62,441 nucleotides of DNA, taken from positions 1 to 62,441 of the forward strand of contig CAJMNI010000011.1 in assembly GCA_905214735.1 (NCBI GenBank), in the 5' to 3' direction. The DNA is from an uncultured bacterium (GTDB lineage: Bacteria > Bacteroidota > Bacteroidia > Bacteroidales > Muribaculaceae). Positions 53,401 through 61,954 of the stretch are shown one piece after another (positions within the stretch are counted from its first letter, which is position 1; every line of letters begins with the position of its first letter). Both the position numbers and the translations under genes were made by a program. The notes below the pieces were generated by a model, which had not been told where the DNA came from, did not search any database, and saw nothing but the letters and a program-made list of their open reading frames with translations.

Positions 53401-56400
53401 AGCATGACTCTCACGTCGCTAAGGCTCGGATTACCCATCACCGATACCGTATTGTGGTCGTTCTCGGGGTCGAGCATCGAATAGAGCACGTTGTAACCGA
53501 CACCTTCCACATGATTAGAGCGGTCGCGGTTGCGGTCGGTCTTTACCGTAGTGAACACGTTGAAAGGCACGTCAAGGAAGTTGTCTATTGGCCAGACTTT
53601 CTCCCTGTCGTTGGAGTTGAAGTTATTGTAGCGGCCCGGAGGAGTGAGCTCCAGCGGAATCTCATATTCGTAATAGTTGTTCTTGACATCGGTTCCCAGG
53701 CGGAGGAAAAGCGCGAGGTCGCCGTTGCGCGTATCTGTAACGTTATCGATGGGAGCTTCGGCGTGTACCCACATCTGCATGCGCTTGTAGGTGCGCAGGT
53801 CGATCTGAGTATTCTTGTATATACCTCTGGCATCGCCGGGCTGGATTCCCGTGAGCGCAAGCTCGAGGCTCTGCTCGTTGAGCTGCGTGGCCTGCGCCGC
53901 ACCCGGATCCTGGATTCGGTTCACACCCGGAGGAAGAACATAGTTCACGGGTTCGCGTCCGGAGTTCTCTTCGATGTTCACTACCGACATGTCGAGTTTA
54001 CCCTCGGCCGGAGAATCGTTGCGGCTGTTGAGGTTGAACTTATAGTCGCGCCATTCGCCTCTCACAAGCTCAAGGGTGGCGAAGCGCAGGTGGGTCACCT
54101 CCTTGAAGCCGGTCATGAACATGCGGGCGAACCTGATAGTCGAGAAGTCCTTGATTCCGCCCACAACCTTGTCGGGTGCGCTCAGTGGAATCTTGAACTG
54201 ATACCATATTGCTGTCTGCTTACCTTCGGGAGTGTTGACTTCTGAAACCTGCTTGTCGGTGATATAGTTCCGGCCAACTTCCAGATCTTCCGGACGAAGC
54301 GAAACCTTATACTGGAAATAGCGTTCGTATTCGTTGAGCGTGTTGTCCTGATTGATGTCTTCCACATCAGGAACGGCACGCGCCGACTGATAGCGCGGAT
54401 TGGAGGAATCTTCAGGAGCAAGCGAGTTCCCTTCGACTCCGTTATATCTTTTATATCGGTCGAGAATACCGGTGCGGTGCTCATCATACCAGTCGCTGCG
54501 GTAGAAATGATAGTTATCGCCCGCCGGGTCGTTCATTGCCGAGAAGGGATCCTCCTGCATCTCGGCTATTGTGGCTGCCGAAAGTTTCCCCCTCAGCTTG
54601 TCGAGATAAGTTTTATAAGATGAGAAAGTATATTCGTCGTCGTTGGAGAGTCCGTCGAGACCTACGTCCTGAAGCAGGCGGGCATTGGCCGTATTGTCGA
54701 AAGCGTAGGTCAGAGAATTCTGACGCGACACGCGGCCCCAGTTGGTCTCGGTGATGAAGTCGGTGTTGCCGTCGACCGGAAGACCGTTTTCATAGCTCTT
54801 CATGCCATCTTTCAGGATATCCTCGCTGATCTCGCCGAAATTGAAATAGAGGTCGCCTCCCTCGGTGTTGGGGTTGTCGGGATCGAGGAATGGATCGAGG
54901 AGCCAGAACTGGAGATATTCAACATTGGAATTCTCAAAGTTCGGGTTGTCGATTTTTCGCATGATTCCGCCCCAGCGTTTCTCGGGATAGAGAAGATGAC
55001 CGTTCTCGTCGATGTTGTCGGCGTCGAGGTTGTAAGGGCCTCTCTCTGTCGGATAATATGAAAGGCTCAGTGTCTGAATCCAGTTCGCTTCGCCGTAGGC
55101 CTGGTCGCGATATGGGAAGAGCTCCCCTACCGTGACTTCGCGCACGTAAGGATTCGACATCTGATGGGGGTCGTTTTTGAGATAGCCGGGAAGCGAGCTT
55201 GAATTGCGCTGGTTCCAGAGACGGTCGATATAATACCATGAGAGGAGAGCGCGGTTCTTTCCGTAATCTACATTATTGCTCAACGCCGCCTCGGGGAAAA
55301 GCGGATCGGCACCGCCGTCATAGGGCGTGGATGCGAGGAACCATGAATAAGGCGACCGCAGGTCGACGCCGGTCTGCGTAGCCTCGAAGTCGTCGATATA
55401 GCTCGATCCTTTCGAACTGCCGCTCTTCTGCTTGTCTGGAATCAGCTGGGCGAATTCGGCGTTGATGTTGAATTGCGAAGGAGCGGTGGCGTTGATGGTC
55501 GGAACCTTGTTGAGAAGGTTGGTCAGCCACATGAAGTCTTTGTGATACGACAGGTTCAATCCCCACATGGTGTTGTTGATCACCTCGTCGCCTATGTTGA
55601 CTTTCTCCGTCAGCGCCTTTTCGGAGAAGCGCATGATCGTTCCTCCTAAGCTCAGGTCTTTGTTAAACTGATATTGCGCGTCGAGTCCGAACAGCGTCTT
55701 GCGCTGCATGCTGAACATCGACTGGTTTTCAAGAGTGACGCTTACATTTGTCCCGGAGTCGATAATGCTCTGGTTGGTGATCGTCACTATACCCATCGAG
55801 TAATCGACCGTATAGTCGCTGTTTTCTGTCAAGGTGACACCTCCGGCTGTGACGACTACCGAACCACGGGGAACATTCATCGCGTTCAGTCTGATTGTCG
55901 CGCCTCCCGACGACATATATTCTCCGACGAGAGAGAACTTGTTTTTGTCGGCAAACTGCCGTGCGACCACAAGAGTCGAGTCGTAAAGCTCAGTGTAAAC
56001 GTAATCTTTGGCGATGGCTTCGTTGCCGATCTTTTCAGCCAGATGCTTCCCGAAAGGCTCAGCCACAGGGAATATGACCTTGCCTGAGCTCGACTGCACC
56101 GTGTAACCCTCGACATAATCGAAAAATCCGTCGGAATTCGATTCCTGGTTGGAGTCGATACGGTCGAGGTTCATCACCTGGAGAAGAGGAACGTTGGCGA
56201 TGTTGCCGACGGGGAGATAATTGACCTCAACTCCGGTGGTGTCTGACAGATATTTGATGTTGAGCTTGAAATTCTTGCTCTGCAGCTGGTAAGCACCGAG
56301 CGCATAGACGTTTTTCATCATCAACCGCCACATCGGAAGCTGGGGTGAAACCGTAGTGCTCCGAAGCATCTTTAGGTAAAGGCAATCGGATGTCGAGGTG

Positions 56401-57914
56401 ACATCGCTGGAAAATTCACCGACCTGATAGACCTTGCCGTTGTATGTGTATTCGTATGCCACGGCGAGCACCTCGTCAGTGTTGAGGGCTGATTTCAGAG
56501 AGATGTAGCCGAGATCGGAATTCAGCGAATATTCCGACTCTTTGAGCAGACGCGCGCTCTCGACTTTCTCGAAGTCGCGGCCTCCCTCTATGCCGAAGGC
56601 CTGCAGAGGAGCAAGGGCCTGCGTCACGGAGTTGATGTTGCGCGCTCCGGGATATTCGTTTTTGATTACGTTGAGAAGGTCGTTGGAGGAGTTGGCCGGA
56701 TTGTCGAAACTCAGGTTGGGAGTCCAGTATGTGCTGGCGAGATTGCGGTTCTCGCCGATATCCATGAAGCCTACGAAATTTCGCGATTCGCTGTAGTTGC
56801 TGTTCTTATTTGTGATCCATACTTCTATGCGGGTGATTTTGATACCCGACGACACGTGTGGCAGCTTCGAAGCGAAACGGTCGTAATTCTCATAAAAATA
56901 CTGGGCGAGGAAGAAATGGCGGTTGGCATCGTAGTTGTCGGCCTTTATGCTGAACTTTGTCGATTGCACACCGCCTTGGGTCGAAACTGTTTTAGACTCG
57001 GAATTCTGTTGCGAGACAAGTCCGGTCAGCGTGAGTTTGCCGAACTGCAGTTTCGCTTTCATACCGAAAAGGGCCGTTCCTCCCTTTATCAGGCTCGAAC
57101 CGGTGGTCATGCTGACGTTACCGGCGTCGATGCTTTTGATGATTTCGTCTTCCTTTCCTTCGTAAGATAGCTTGAGGTTTTTGGAGTCGAAGTCGAAGGT
57201 GGCGTCGGTGTTATAGTTCATGTTGAACTTCACCTTGTCACCTACCGAGGCATTGATTGATGCCTGGATCTTGGTGTCGAAATCGAAATATGTCTTGCGC
57301 CTGTTGCGTTTGGAGAGCGCGGGATTGTCGGTGAAGTTGCTCTTCACTCCCATCGACAGCTGGATCGATCCCTGAGTCTGCAGACGCACTCCGCCCGGCC
57401 CGAAGATTTTCTCCAGCGGACCGAGCGAGAAGTTCATGTCGAAGATGTTGAACGGCTCCTTGTCTTTCTTTTCGTAGCTTTCGGTGTTTCTCTCATGGAA
57501 ATAGCCGAACATGTCCTGCCTCATCACCATGTTGGTGTATTCTTCGGCAGTCATCATGTAAGGAGTCAGAATCTCCTGGTCGCCAATCTTGGTGCTGAGC
57601 ACATACATGCCGAGCGCCGGATCATAGACTGCCTCGGTCTTGATATTCGACGGCGTTCGCAGGTCGGCGGCATATTCACCCCCGACGTAATCCTCATATC
57701 CGCGTGGCACGGTCGGGCGCACCCTCATCGGCAGTTCCACAGAGTCGTTGTTCTGCTGCTGGCCGGTGGGAGTGCTGAATTCTGATGAAGGAGGTGGCTG
57801 GAGTTCGCTTTTGCGATATTGCGATTCGGCAACAATTGTAGTGAGCAGTACTGAGATGAATACTGCCGCAAGAATCGCTAACCTTGTATGACGTTTGGTC
57901 CGAATCTGATTCAA
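50415..57914 (-). CDS. sprA: Type IX secretion translocon protein SprA (Sov)
   Basis: SprA is the giant outer-membrane barrel through which type IX secretion system cargo leaves the cell; in gliding relatives it is also needed for movement. The 2499-residue protein has an N-terminal signal (about 11-29), two SprA N-terminal domains (recognisable near KEPFNIFDMNFSLGPLEKIF and the later repeat around LGGTIMRFSEKALTEKVN), then a long barrel of alternating residues. The first 60 residues have no Met, so translation starts at TTG (57912-57914) overlapping the ruvA stop (TTGA). A low-complexity Lys/Asn/Asp stretch near residues 1925-1950 is noted separately. It is last in a four-gene operon. Confidence 0.95.
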   Translation of the reverse strand: MNQIRTKRHTRLAILAAVFISVLLTTIVAESQYRKSELQPPPSSEFSTPTGQQQNNDSVELPMRVRPTVPRGYEDYVGGEYAADLRTPSNIKTEAVYDPALGMYVLSTKIGDQEILTPYMMTAEEYTNMVMRQDMFGYFHERNTESYEKKDKEPFNIFDMNFSLGPLEKIFGPGGVRLQTQGSIQLSMGVKSNFTDNPALSKRNRRKTYFDFDTKIQASINASVGDKVKFNMNYNTDATFDFDSKNLKLSYEGKEDEIIKSIDAGNVSMTTGSSLIKGGTALFGMKAKLQFGKLTLTGLVSQQNSESKTVSTQGGVQSTKFSIKADNYDANRHFFLAQYFYENYDRFASKLPHVSSGIKITRIEVWITNKNSNYSESRNFVGFMDIGENRNLASTYWTPNLSFDNPANSSNDLLNVIKNEYPGARNINSVTQALAPLQAFGIEGGRDFEKVESARLLKESEYSLNSDLGYISLKSALNTDEVLAVAYEYTYNGKVYQVGEFSSDVTSTSDCLYLKMLRSTTVSPQLPMWRLMMKNVYALGAYQLQSKNFKLNIKYLSDTTGVEVNYLPVGNIANVPLLQVMNLDRIDSNQESNSDGFFDYVEGYTVQSSSGKVIFPVAEPFGKHLAEKIGNEAIAKDYVYTELYDSTLVVARQFADKNKFSLVGEYMSSGGATIRLNAMNVPRGSVVVTAGGVTLTENSDYTVDYSMGIVTITNQSIIDSGTNVSVTLENQSMFSMQRKTLFGLDAQYQFNKDLSLGGTIMRFSEKALTEKVNIGDEVINNTMWGLNLSYHKDFMWLTNLLNKVPTINATAPSQFNINAEFAQLIPDKQKSGSSKGSSYIDDFEATQTGVDLRSPYSWFLASTPYDGGADPLFPEAALSNNVDYGKNRALLSWYYIDRLWNQRNSSSLPGYLKNDPHQMSNPYVREVTVGELFPYRDQAYGEANWIQTLSLSYYPTERGPYNLDADNIDENGHLLYPEKRWGGIMRKIDNPNFENSNVEYLQFWLLDPFLDPDNPNTEGGDLYFNFGEISEDILKDGMKSYENGLPVDGNTDFITETNWGRVSRQNSLTYAFDNTANARLLQDVGLDGLSNDDEYTFSSYKTYLDKLRGKLSAATIAEMQEDPFSAMNDPAGDNYHFYRSDWYDEHRTGILDRYKRYNGVEGNSLAPEDSSNPRYQSARAVPDVEDINQDNTLNEYERYFQYKVSLRPEDLEVGRNYITDKQVSEVNTPEGKQTAIWYQFKIPLSAPDKVVGGIKDFSTIRFARMFMTGFKEVTHLRFATLELVRGEWRDYKFNLNSRNDSPAEGKLDMSVVNIEENSGREPVNYVLPPGVNRIQDPGAAQATQLNEQSLELALTGIQPGDARGIYKNTQIDLRTYKRMQMWVHAEAPIDNVTDTRNGDLALFLRLGTDVKNNYYEYEIPLELTPPGRYNNFNSNDREKVWPIDNFLDVPFNVFTTVKTDRNRDRSNHVEGVGYNVLYSMLDPENDHNTVSVMGNPSLSDVRVMLIGVRNRSNSVKDGTVWVNELKVTDFNESGGWALNANASLMLSDIASVNFTYHRETDGFGAVDQGLASRRLDTYDQYNLTVQGDVGKIIPPKAKLSAPIYYSRSQETTTPKYNPLDQDILLKDALDAAATKHERDSINSYAVTKKTVESFSISNFRFNVQSKTPMPWDPANFTLTFSFNKQKNVDPTTQYEITNDYRGSFQYSYTPYIKPLKPFGWIKGKSKTAKFFKDWEINWLFNNLTFYTNIHRYYYESQARSEVDVDFDQPAQVSKNFTWDRQLSITWNLIKSLSLLFSSNTTARIEETIGAVNKRLFPDEYRAWKDTVLTSLKHLGTPWNYNQTFTGTYRAPFNKIPVLDYLTGSVSYNSTYRWDKGATVDDVYLGNSIQNQSSWNADARLNFETLFNKSKYLQNINKRFSNSSKARGNNKNNRNDKNKKNNKEDKDKKVKKFERAVTLRSDSSTLVKHNLNTKKLKFSATVDGVPRRLKWKVKDANTIEITDTGTYTAKLLIRQDVKSSDKNFASELAAYTLRFLMMPRSLSFKWRSTHSLNIPLFSPNVGNAFGQSKSYGPMSPGLDFAFGFYDKSYVDKALERGWLITDSEQVSPAIWSKSQEFNFELTLEPIRGLKIVLTSNMTDSKTEQMQFMYSGMPTTYAGSYMHTCWAFPTALRNSKASNGYANDAFSKFIEYIPRVAQRYEGQYMGHTYPSTGFMEGNALGGTPFNPEQGTVSATSSDVLIPAFVAAYCGQKPENVDLSPFPGLSAMRPNWKVTYDGLINLGNMRRWFKSFTLTHAYQCTYAVGSYSSFMNWIGIGGNMGFTLNEQTQQPIPSSPFNIPSVAITEKFAPLIGLKFTLFNDLTFNAEYRDARTLNLNTSAGQVVETTSKQLSIGAGYKIANFNKILKIGGKQGSVSNDLSLNLDLAFSNNQSLIRRIETAYTQATQGTSTFSVNFMASYILSKRITLSAFFDHQTNTPLVSNSAYPTSNSNYGIAVNVSLAR

Positions 57915-58489
57915 AGCATTTTCAATGCCAGTTTTATGGCCTTTTCTGTAGAAAGGGCCGGGTCTTCGGCGAAGAGCTTTTTCAGGACTTTCTGGCTCTG
58001 CTGCGATGTGTATCCGAGCATCACCATGGCTGCAAGCGCATCGTCGAATGCTTCCCCTGCGGGCATACTTGTATTTAACGCGATTCCCTGAACTTTTATT
58101 TTATCTTTCAGGTCTACTATGATGCGCTGCGCGGTCTTTCCTCCTATACCTTTCACTGCCTTGAGAGCCGAGTCCTGCCCCGAGGCTATAGCCTGCTCGA
58201 GTTGATCGGCTGTCATCGACGACAATATGAGGCGCGCCGTGTTGGGCCCCACTCCGCTCACCCCTATCAGAAGCCTGAACAATTCCCGGCTCTTTTTGGT
58301 GAGAAATCCGAACAATACATGAGCATCCTCGCGGATTGACTCGTGGATATATAGCTTTTTGATTTCGCCGGGTTTGATATAGGCGCTGTCGATCAGCGTC
58401 ACGTTGATTTCATATCCCACTCCGGAGCAGTCGATCACCGCTACTGTCGGAGTCGCCTCAGCCACACTTCCTTGTATATAGTCTATCAT
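57911..58489 (-). CDS. ruvA: Holliday junction DNA helicase subunit RuvA
   Basis: RuvA binds Holliday junctions and loads RuvB for branch migration. The 192-residue protein has the N-terminal OB-fold (MIDYIQGSVAEATPTVAVID), helix-hairpin-helix motifs (LLIGVSGVGPNTARLIL and AVKGIGGKTAQRIIVDL) and the C-terminal RuvB-binding domain. Its stop overlaps the sprA start by three bases, so the two are translationally coupled. It follows the barrel gene by 38 bp. Confidence 0.94.
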   Translation of the reverse strand: MIDYIQGSVAEATPTVAVIDCSGVGYEINVTLIDSAYIKPGEIKKLYIHESIREDAHVLFGFLTKKSRELFRLLIGVSGVGPNTARLILSSMTADQLEQAIASGQDSALKAVKGIGGKTAQRIIVDLKDKIKVQGIALNTSMPAGEAFDDALAAMVMLGYTSQQSQKVLKKLFAEDPALSTEKAIKLALKML

Positions 58490-58527
58490 TGTTTAACCTC
58501 TTGTCTTAGAATCTTAGTGTCGCAGCT

Positions 58528-59235
58528 TTATTTAACTCTGAACCAATAGCCGGCGCTCACCGATATCGTCATCGAATTCGAGCCGCGCAGATCGTGTGTT
58601 CGCCCTGATTTGAGCATGTTGCCGAGACCATAATAAAACCGGGCGTCGAGATAGATGGAGTTGCGGCGGTTGATGCTGAACTCGCCCCCTATTCCTCCGG
58701 TGATGCCGTAATCGACTTTCTGATGTATGGGCATAGCGAGCTGATAGGTGGTGCGCAAAGGAAAGCCCTGAACCGATCCCACATTTTTATAATCGAAATT
58801 TGACGAGATCTTGTCGCTCAGTGTGAAACTGACCGATGGCCCGGCATTTATGAAAAATTTGCCGCGCCGTCCGAAATATATATGGGCGAGGAAGGGAATC
58901 TGCAGATAGTTCACAGTGCGTTTGTATTCAAAATCTCCTTCATCGAAGCTTTCCTGCCATCCGCGCTGTTCGAAGTTCACCTCCCAGATGAAGCCGAAAT
59001 GATTCTCTTCGATATATCTGAATGCGAGGCCGGCATTCATTCCCGGTATAAACGATTGATCGACCGAGGGAGTAAACTCCACACGCGAAAAATTGGCGCC
59101 TGCCTTGGCTCCTATGCTGATATTGGCCTTGTAGTGGGTCTGAGCCTGAAGCCCGGGCATGAAGAGTGTCGACGACATGATTGACGCGCAACAAATTATA
59201 CCGATTCTCTTTATTATTTTACCCATAATTGTCAT
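58528..59235 (-). CDS. Outer membrane beta-barrel protein, PorT-like
   Basis: The 235-residue protein has a signal peptide (cleaved near residue 31) and the small-barrel pattern of outer_membrane beta-barrel domain proteins: AKAGANFSRVEF, GMNAGLAFRYIEENHFGF, RTVNYLQIPFLAHIYFG and the end SVSAGYWFRVK. The size and AKAGAN opening resemble PorT, a barrel of the type IX system, and the gene lies in the sprA operon. Family is likely but role is inferred. The first ATG (59235) is used; ATG at 59226 gives a shorter signal. It is followed by ruvA after 38 bp. Confidence 0.72.
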   Translation of the reverse strand: MTIMGKIIKRIGIICCASIMSSTLFMPGLQAQTHYKANISIGAKAGANFSRVEFTPSVDQSFIPGMNAGLAFRYIEENHFGFIWEVNFEQRGWQESFDEGDFEYKRTVNYLQIPFLAHIYFGRRGKFFINAGPSVSFTLSDKISSNFDYKNVGSVQGFPLRTTYQLAMPIHQKVDYGITGGIGGEFSINRRNSIYLDARFYYGLGNMLKSGRTHDLRGSNSMTISVSAGYWFRVK

Positions 59236-59260
59236 TAATTTGCAATTGCGGCTAATCCGG

Positions 59261-61201
59261 TCACTGAATTATGTTTTTCTCAACAGTGTCGAAGGGTGTG
59301 AATCTCAGCATATAAACTGCCGGATTCAATATGCCGCTCCAATTGCGCGGCCTTGTCATTATGATGTCGTTCTGAACCATATCTTTCGACGGAGTGAATT
59401 CATTGAGGTCTCCTCCGGTCTTGGCCATAGAGGTTATGAAATATAAAGCCGTGTCGTAACCGACGGCGGCATAGAGCGGCATTGATTTCACCGGCTTATG
59501 GTCGAACAATTCTCTATATTCTGCATCGAATCTGCGGGCAGTTTCCGACTTTTCGTCGTAATAAAATCGCGAAGGAACAACCACATCATTTTCATGTAGC
59601 AGCTGCGAAAGAGATTCGTCGTAAAGCACCCAGTTCGGACGGCCCACGACGCTAATGCCGCAGAGCCCGTGGGAGAGCCTTGCGTCGCCTATGCTCTTCA
59701 AAAGATCCTGCACTTCCGCTTTTTTCACCGGATAACCATAGATGACATAATCTGCATAATCTTTAAACGCCAACTCGGCAAGCCCCTCAGTGGAGGTGTA
59801 AATCACTTTGCCTGGATCCCATGCCGAAGCGATCGATTCGCCGAGAGTGTCGCCTGAGTCCTTCTCACCGGCCATTACAAGATATGCGCCGTTGTGCTCT
59901 TTAAGAAGATACCCCGACACTTCGTCGTTGAAATAATTGGAGGGAGGAAGAAGCTGGATGGTATAGGAATTGTCGGCAAAGGCTTCACTCTTTACGTCGA
60001 ACGTATTGACAAGCGGCACCCGCTGCTCGCTGGAATATGCCACGAGATATTCGGGCAGATTCTTGTCGGCGGAAGCGAAGATGATGGTCGGTTTGAAAGT
60101 TGCGAGTTCGTTTTCGACAAACGCCTCCCCTTTCGAACCGTCGATTATCTTAAGATTTATCTTATACGCGGAGTTTTTCAATCGGTCGATGGCAGTGATA
60201 ATTCCTCGGCTGAAGTCGAGGTCTTTCTTTGATTTCGGTTCGTCGAGTACCACAGCCAGGCTGACCGCTGATTTTCCCGGAGTTTCGGAAATATTGTGAA
60301 CATCGGCGTATATGTCGCGTACGCCGTCGGATGTCTGCTCTCTTGCGTCTTCCTTCACTACTATCCGTTCGACAGTGTCATTCTCTACTCGGGGAACAGA
60401 TATAATTTTCTTGTTTTTTAATTCCACCCGAGGGTTTGCCTCGCGAAGCTGTTCTACGTTTACGCCTGTTTTATTTGCGATAGAACTCCATGATTCGTTC
60501 TTCCCTACTTTATAGGTGTCGAATCCGTTCACATGGGTTTCAGTTACTGTCTGGCGTTCGGTAACGACTCCCGTTCCTTTTGGCGGGATCTTGATGACCG
60601 CGTCGGCTCGAAAATTGCTTTCCGTCACACCGGGATTTTCTGCAAGAATCGCCTCGACCGTGACTCCGTTTGCCCTGGCAACTCCATAAAGCGTTTCGCC
60701 TGCCTTTATAGTGTGATATTTTACTGAGTCATTGTCACTGACAAACACATCTTTCACCGTCTGGAGGGTCAGCTCCTCCCCTGCCTTGATTCCCTGCTTG
60801 CTTGAGGGATTTAGGTTATATATAGTGGTGACCGGTATGCCATACATTTTCGAGATGCTGTATACCGTCTCGCCGCGCTGAACCGTATGTTTCAGCGGAG
60901 ATTGCTGAAGATTCTCGGGAGTGGTCTTTACCGGATTCGCAACTTTCCCCTTCTCTTCAACCGGATAATAGATTTTGGCTCCTTTCTGCATGGGGGAAGT
61001 AGCCGTGGGATTCAGACGGGCTATCTCTTTGTCGTCCCAACCGAACTTCCGGGCCACTCCGAAAAGCGAATCCCCCTTCTTGATTTCATACACGTAATAT
61101 TGCCGGCCGAGCACTTCGACCACCGGGAGTTTCTCTGCGCCAGTCATAGCAATCGCCATGCAGCCAAGAAGAGATAAAAGTATTGTTCTGCGGATCTTCA
61201 T
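59261..61201 (-). CDS. LysM and periplasmic-binding-like protein
   Basis: The 646-residue protein has a signal peptide (about 1-20) and four LysM peptidoglycan-binding domains (about 36-80, 103-147, 160-206 and 226-270). The C-terminal half (about 300-640) has the outline of a two-lobed periplasmic binding protein (SLAVVLDEPKSKKDL and FNDEVSGYLLKEHNGAYLVM), as in some lipoprotein regulators of wall synthesis. The ligand is unknown. The likely role is wall-associated, perhaps holding or sensing the envelope. I chose ATG at 61201 for its signal peptide; 61225 is an alternative. It heads the operon that ends with sprA. Confidence 0.82.
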   Translation of the reverse strand: MKIRRTILLSLLGCMAIAMTGAEKLPVVEVLGRQYYVYEIKKGDSLFGVARKFGWDDKEIARLNPTATSPMQKGAKIYYPVEEKGKVANPVKTTPENLQQSPLKHTVQRGETVYSISKMYGIPVTTIYNLNPSSKQGIKAGEELTLQTVKDVFVSDNDSVKYHTIKAGETLYGVARANGVTVEAILAENPGVTESNFRADAVIKIPPKGTGVVTERQTVTETHVNGFDTYKVGKNESWSSIANKTGVNVEQLREANPRVELKNKKIISVPRVENDTVERIVVKEDAREQTSDGVRDIYADVHNISETPGKSAVSLAVVLDEPKSKKDLDFSRGIITAIDRLKNSAYKINLKIIDGSKGEAFVENELATFKPTIIFASADKNLPEYLVAYSSEQRVPLVNTFDVKSEAFADNSYTIQLLPPSNYFNDEVSGYLLKEHNGAYLVMAGEKDSGDTLGESIASAWDPGKVIYTSTEGLAELAFKDYADYVIYGYPVKKAEVQDLLKSIGDARLSHGLCGISVVGRPNWVLYDESLSQLLHENDVVVPSRFYYDEKSETARRFDAEYRELFDHKPVKSMPLYAAVGYDTALYFITSMAKTGGDLNEFTPSKDMVQNDIIMTRPRNWSGILNPAVYMLRFTPFDTVEKNIIQ

Positions 61202-61396
61202 ATTAAATGATTCGAGAGTTGTCATTGCAATGCCGAGGCAATCGTTTAGCCGGGAAATCCTTTGACAGCCCGAAACAATCGCACGGCATTTAATTCACAA
61301 AAATACAAAATATGTTTGACCTCGCCATCTTTCGCAACTTAAATTATGAATAACACTGAACTGAATGTTAATAATACTTAAATCATCATCTGAATA

Positions 61397-61428
61397 TTTG
61401 GCTATTTATTGCAAACGAACTATATTTG
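61397..61428 (+). promoter_or_regulatory. ssrA promoter
   Basis: TTTG (61397-61400) and TATATTTG (61421-61428) are 20 bp apart, a full consensus match, about 40 bp before the mature 5' end of ssrA. Confidence 0.75.
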
Positions 61429-61470
61429 CAAACTTTCTCGTAGAGACGGGAAAGAAACTTGCCACAATAC

Positions 61471-61875
61471 GGGGCTGACTGGCTTTGACAGCGTGTAGAA
61501 GCGGTAGGTAAGCATGCAGAGTTTTGGTGTTCAAACTCTATAATATCAAGAGCATCGACCTATAATTGGCGAAAATAATAACTACGCTCTCGCTGCGTGA
61601 CCCGAAGTATAGTAAGGTCCCTTTATTCGCCTCACAGGTGAGGTGAACGAGACATCATCCCATTGCCCGGTTCCGAGACGTTTGGATAAGATGGTGCAAA
61701 TAAAATCGGAAATAGGGAGAAGAAAGTTCCGGTCTTTTCCCGAAATTTAGGAACTAAGGTTCACGTTGGTTGTCTTGAGCCTGCGTGAGCACGAAAATCA
61801 ATTCAAAGACTAAGCATGTAGAAAACTTATTGGTTCCGCGTTTGGACGAGGGTTCAATCCCCTCCAGCTCCACTA
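61471..61875 (+). ncRNA. ssrA: Transfer-messenger RNA
   Basis: tmRNA rescues stalled ribosomes and tags the unfinished protein. The 5' end GGGGCTGACTGG pairs with CAGCTCC near 61865-61871 as the acceptor stem, and the T-arm (GGTTCAATCCCCTCC) is intact. The tag is read from 61568: GGC GAA AAT AAT AAC TAC GCT CTC GCT GCG TGA, giving GENNNYALAA after the alanine carried by tmRNA. The ALAA end is the proteolysis signal. CCA is not encoded exactly (ACTA follows), so it would be added. Promoter and terminator flank the gene. Confidence 0.95.
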
Positions 61876-61920
61876 TGTGCACCGGACACTCTCCGGCCCA
61901 CACAAGACAAAATCAAGACA

Positions 61921-61954
61921 AACCGCAGAATATCAATCGATTCTGCGGTTTTTT
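61921..61954 (+). terminator. ssrA terminator
   Basis: AACCGCAGAAT (61921-61931) pairs with ATTCTGCGGTT (61940-61950), an 11-bp stem with an 8-nt loop, followed by TTTT. Confidence 0.85.
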
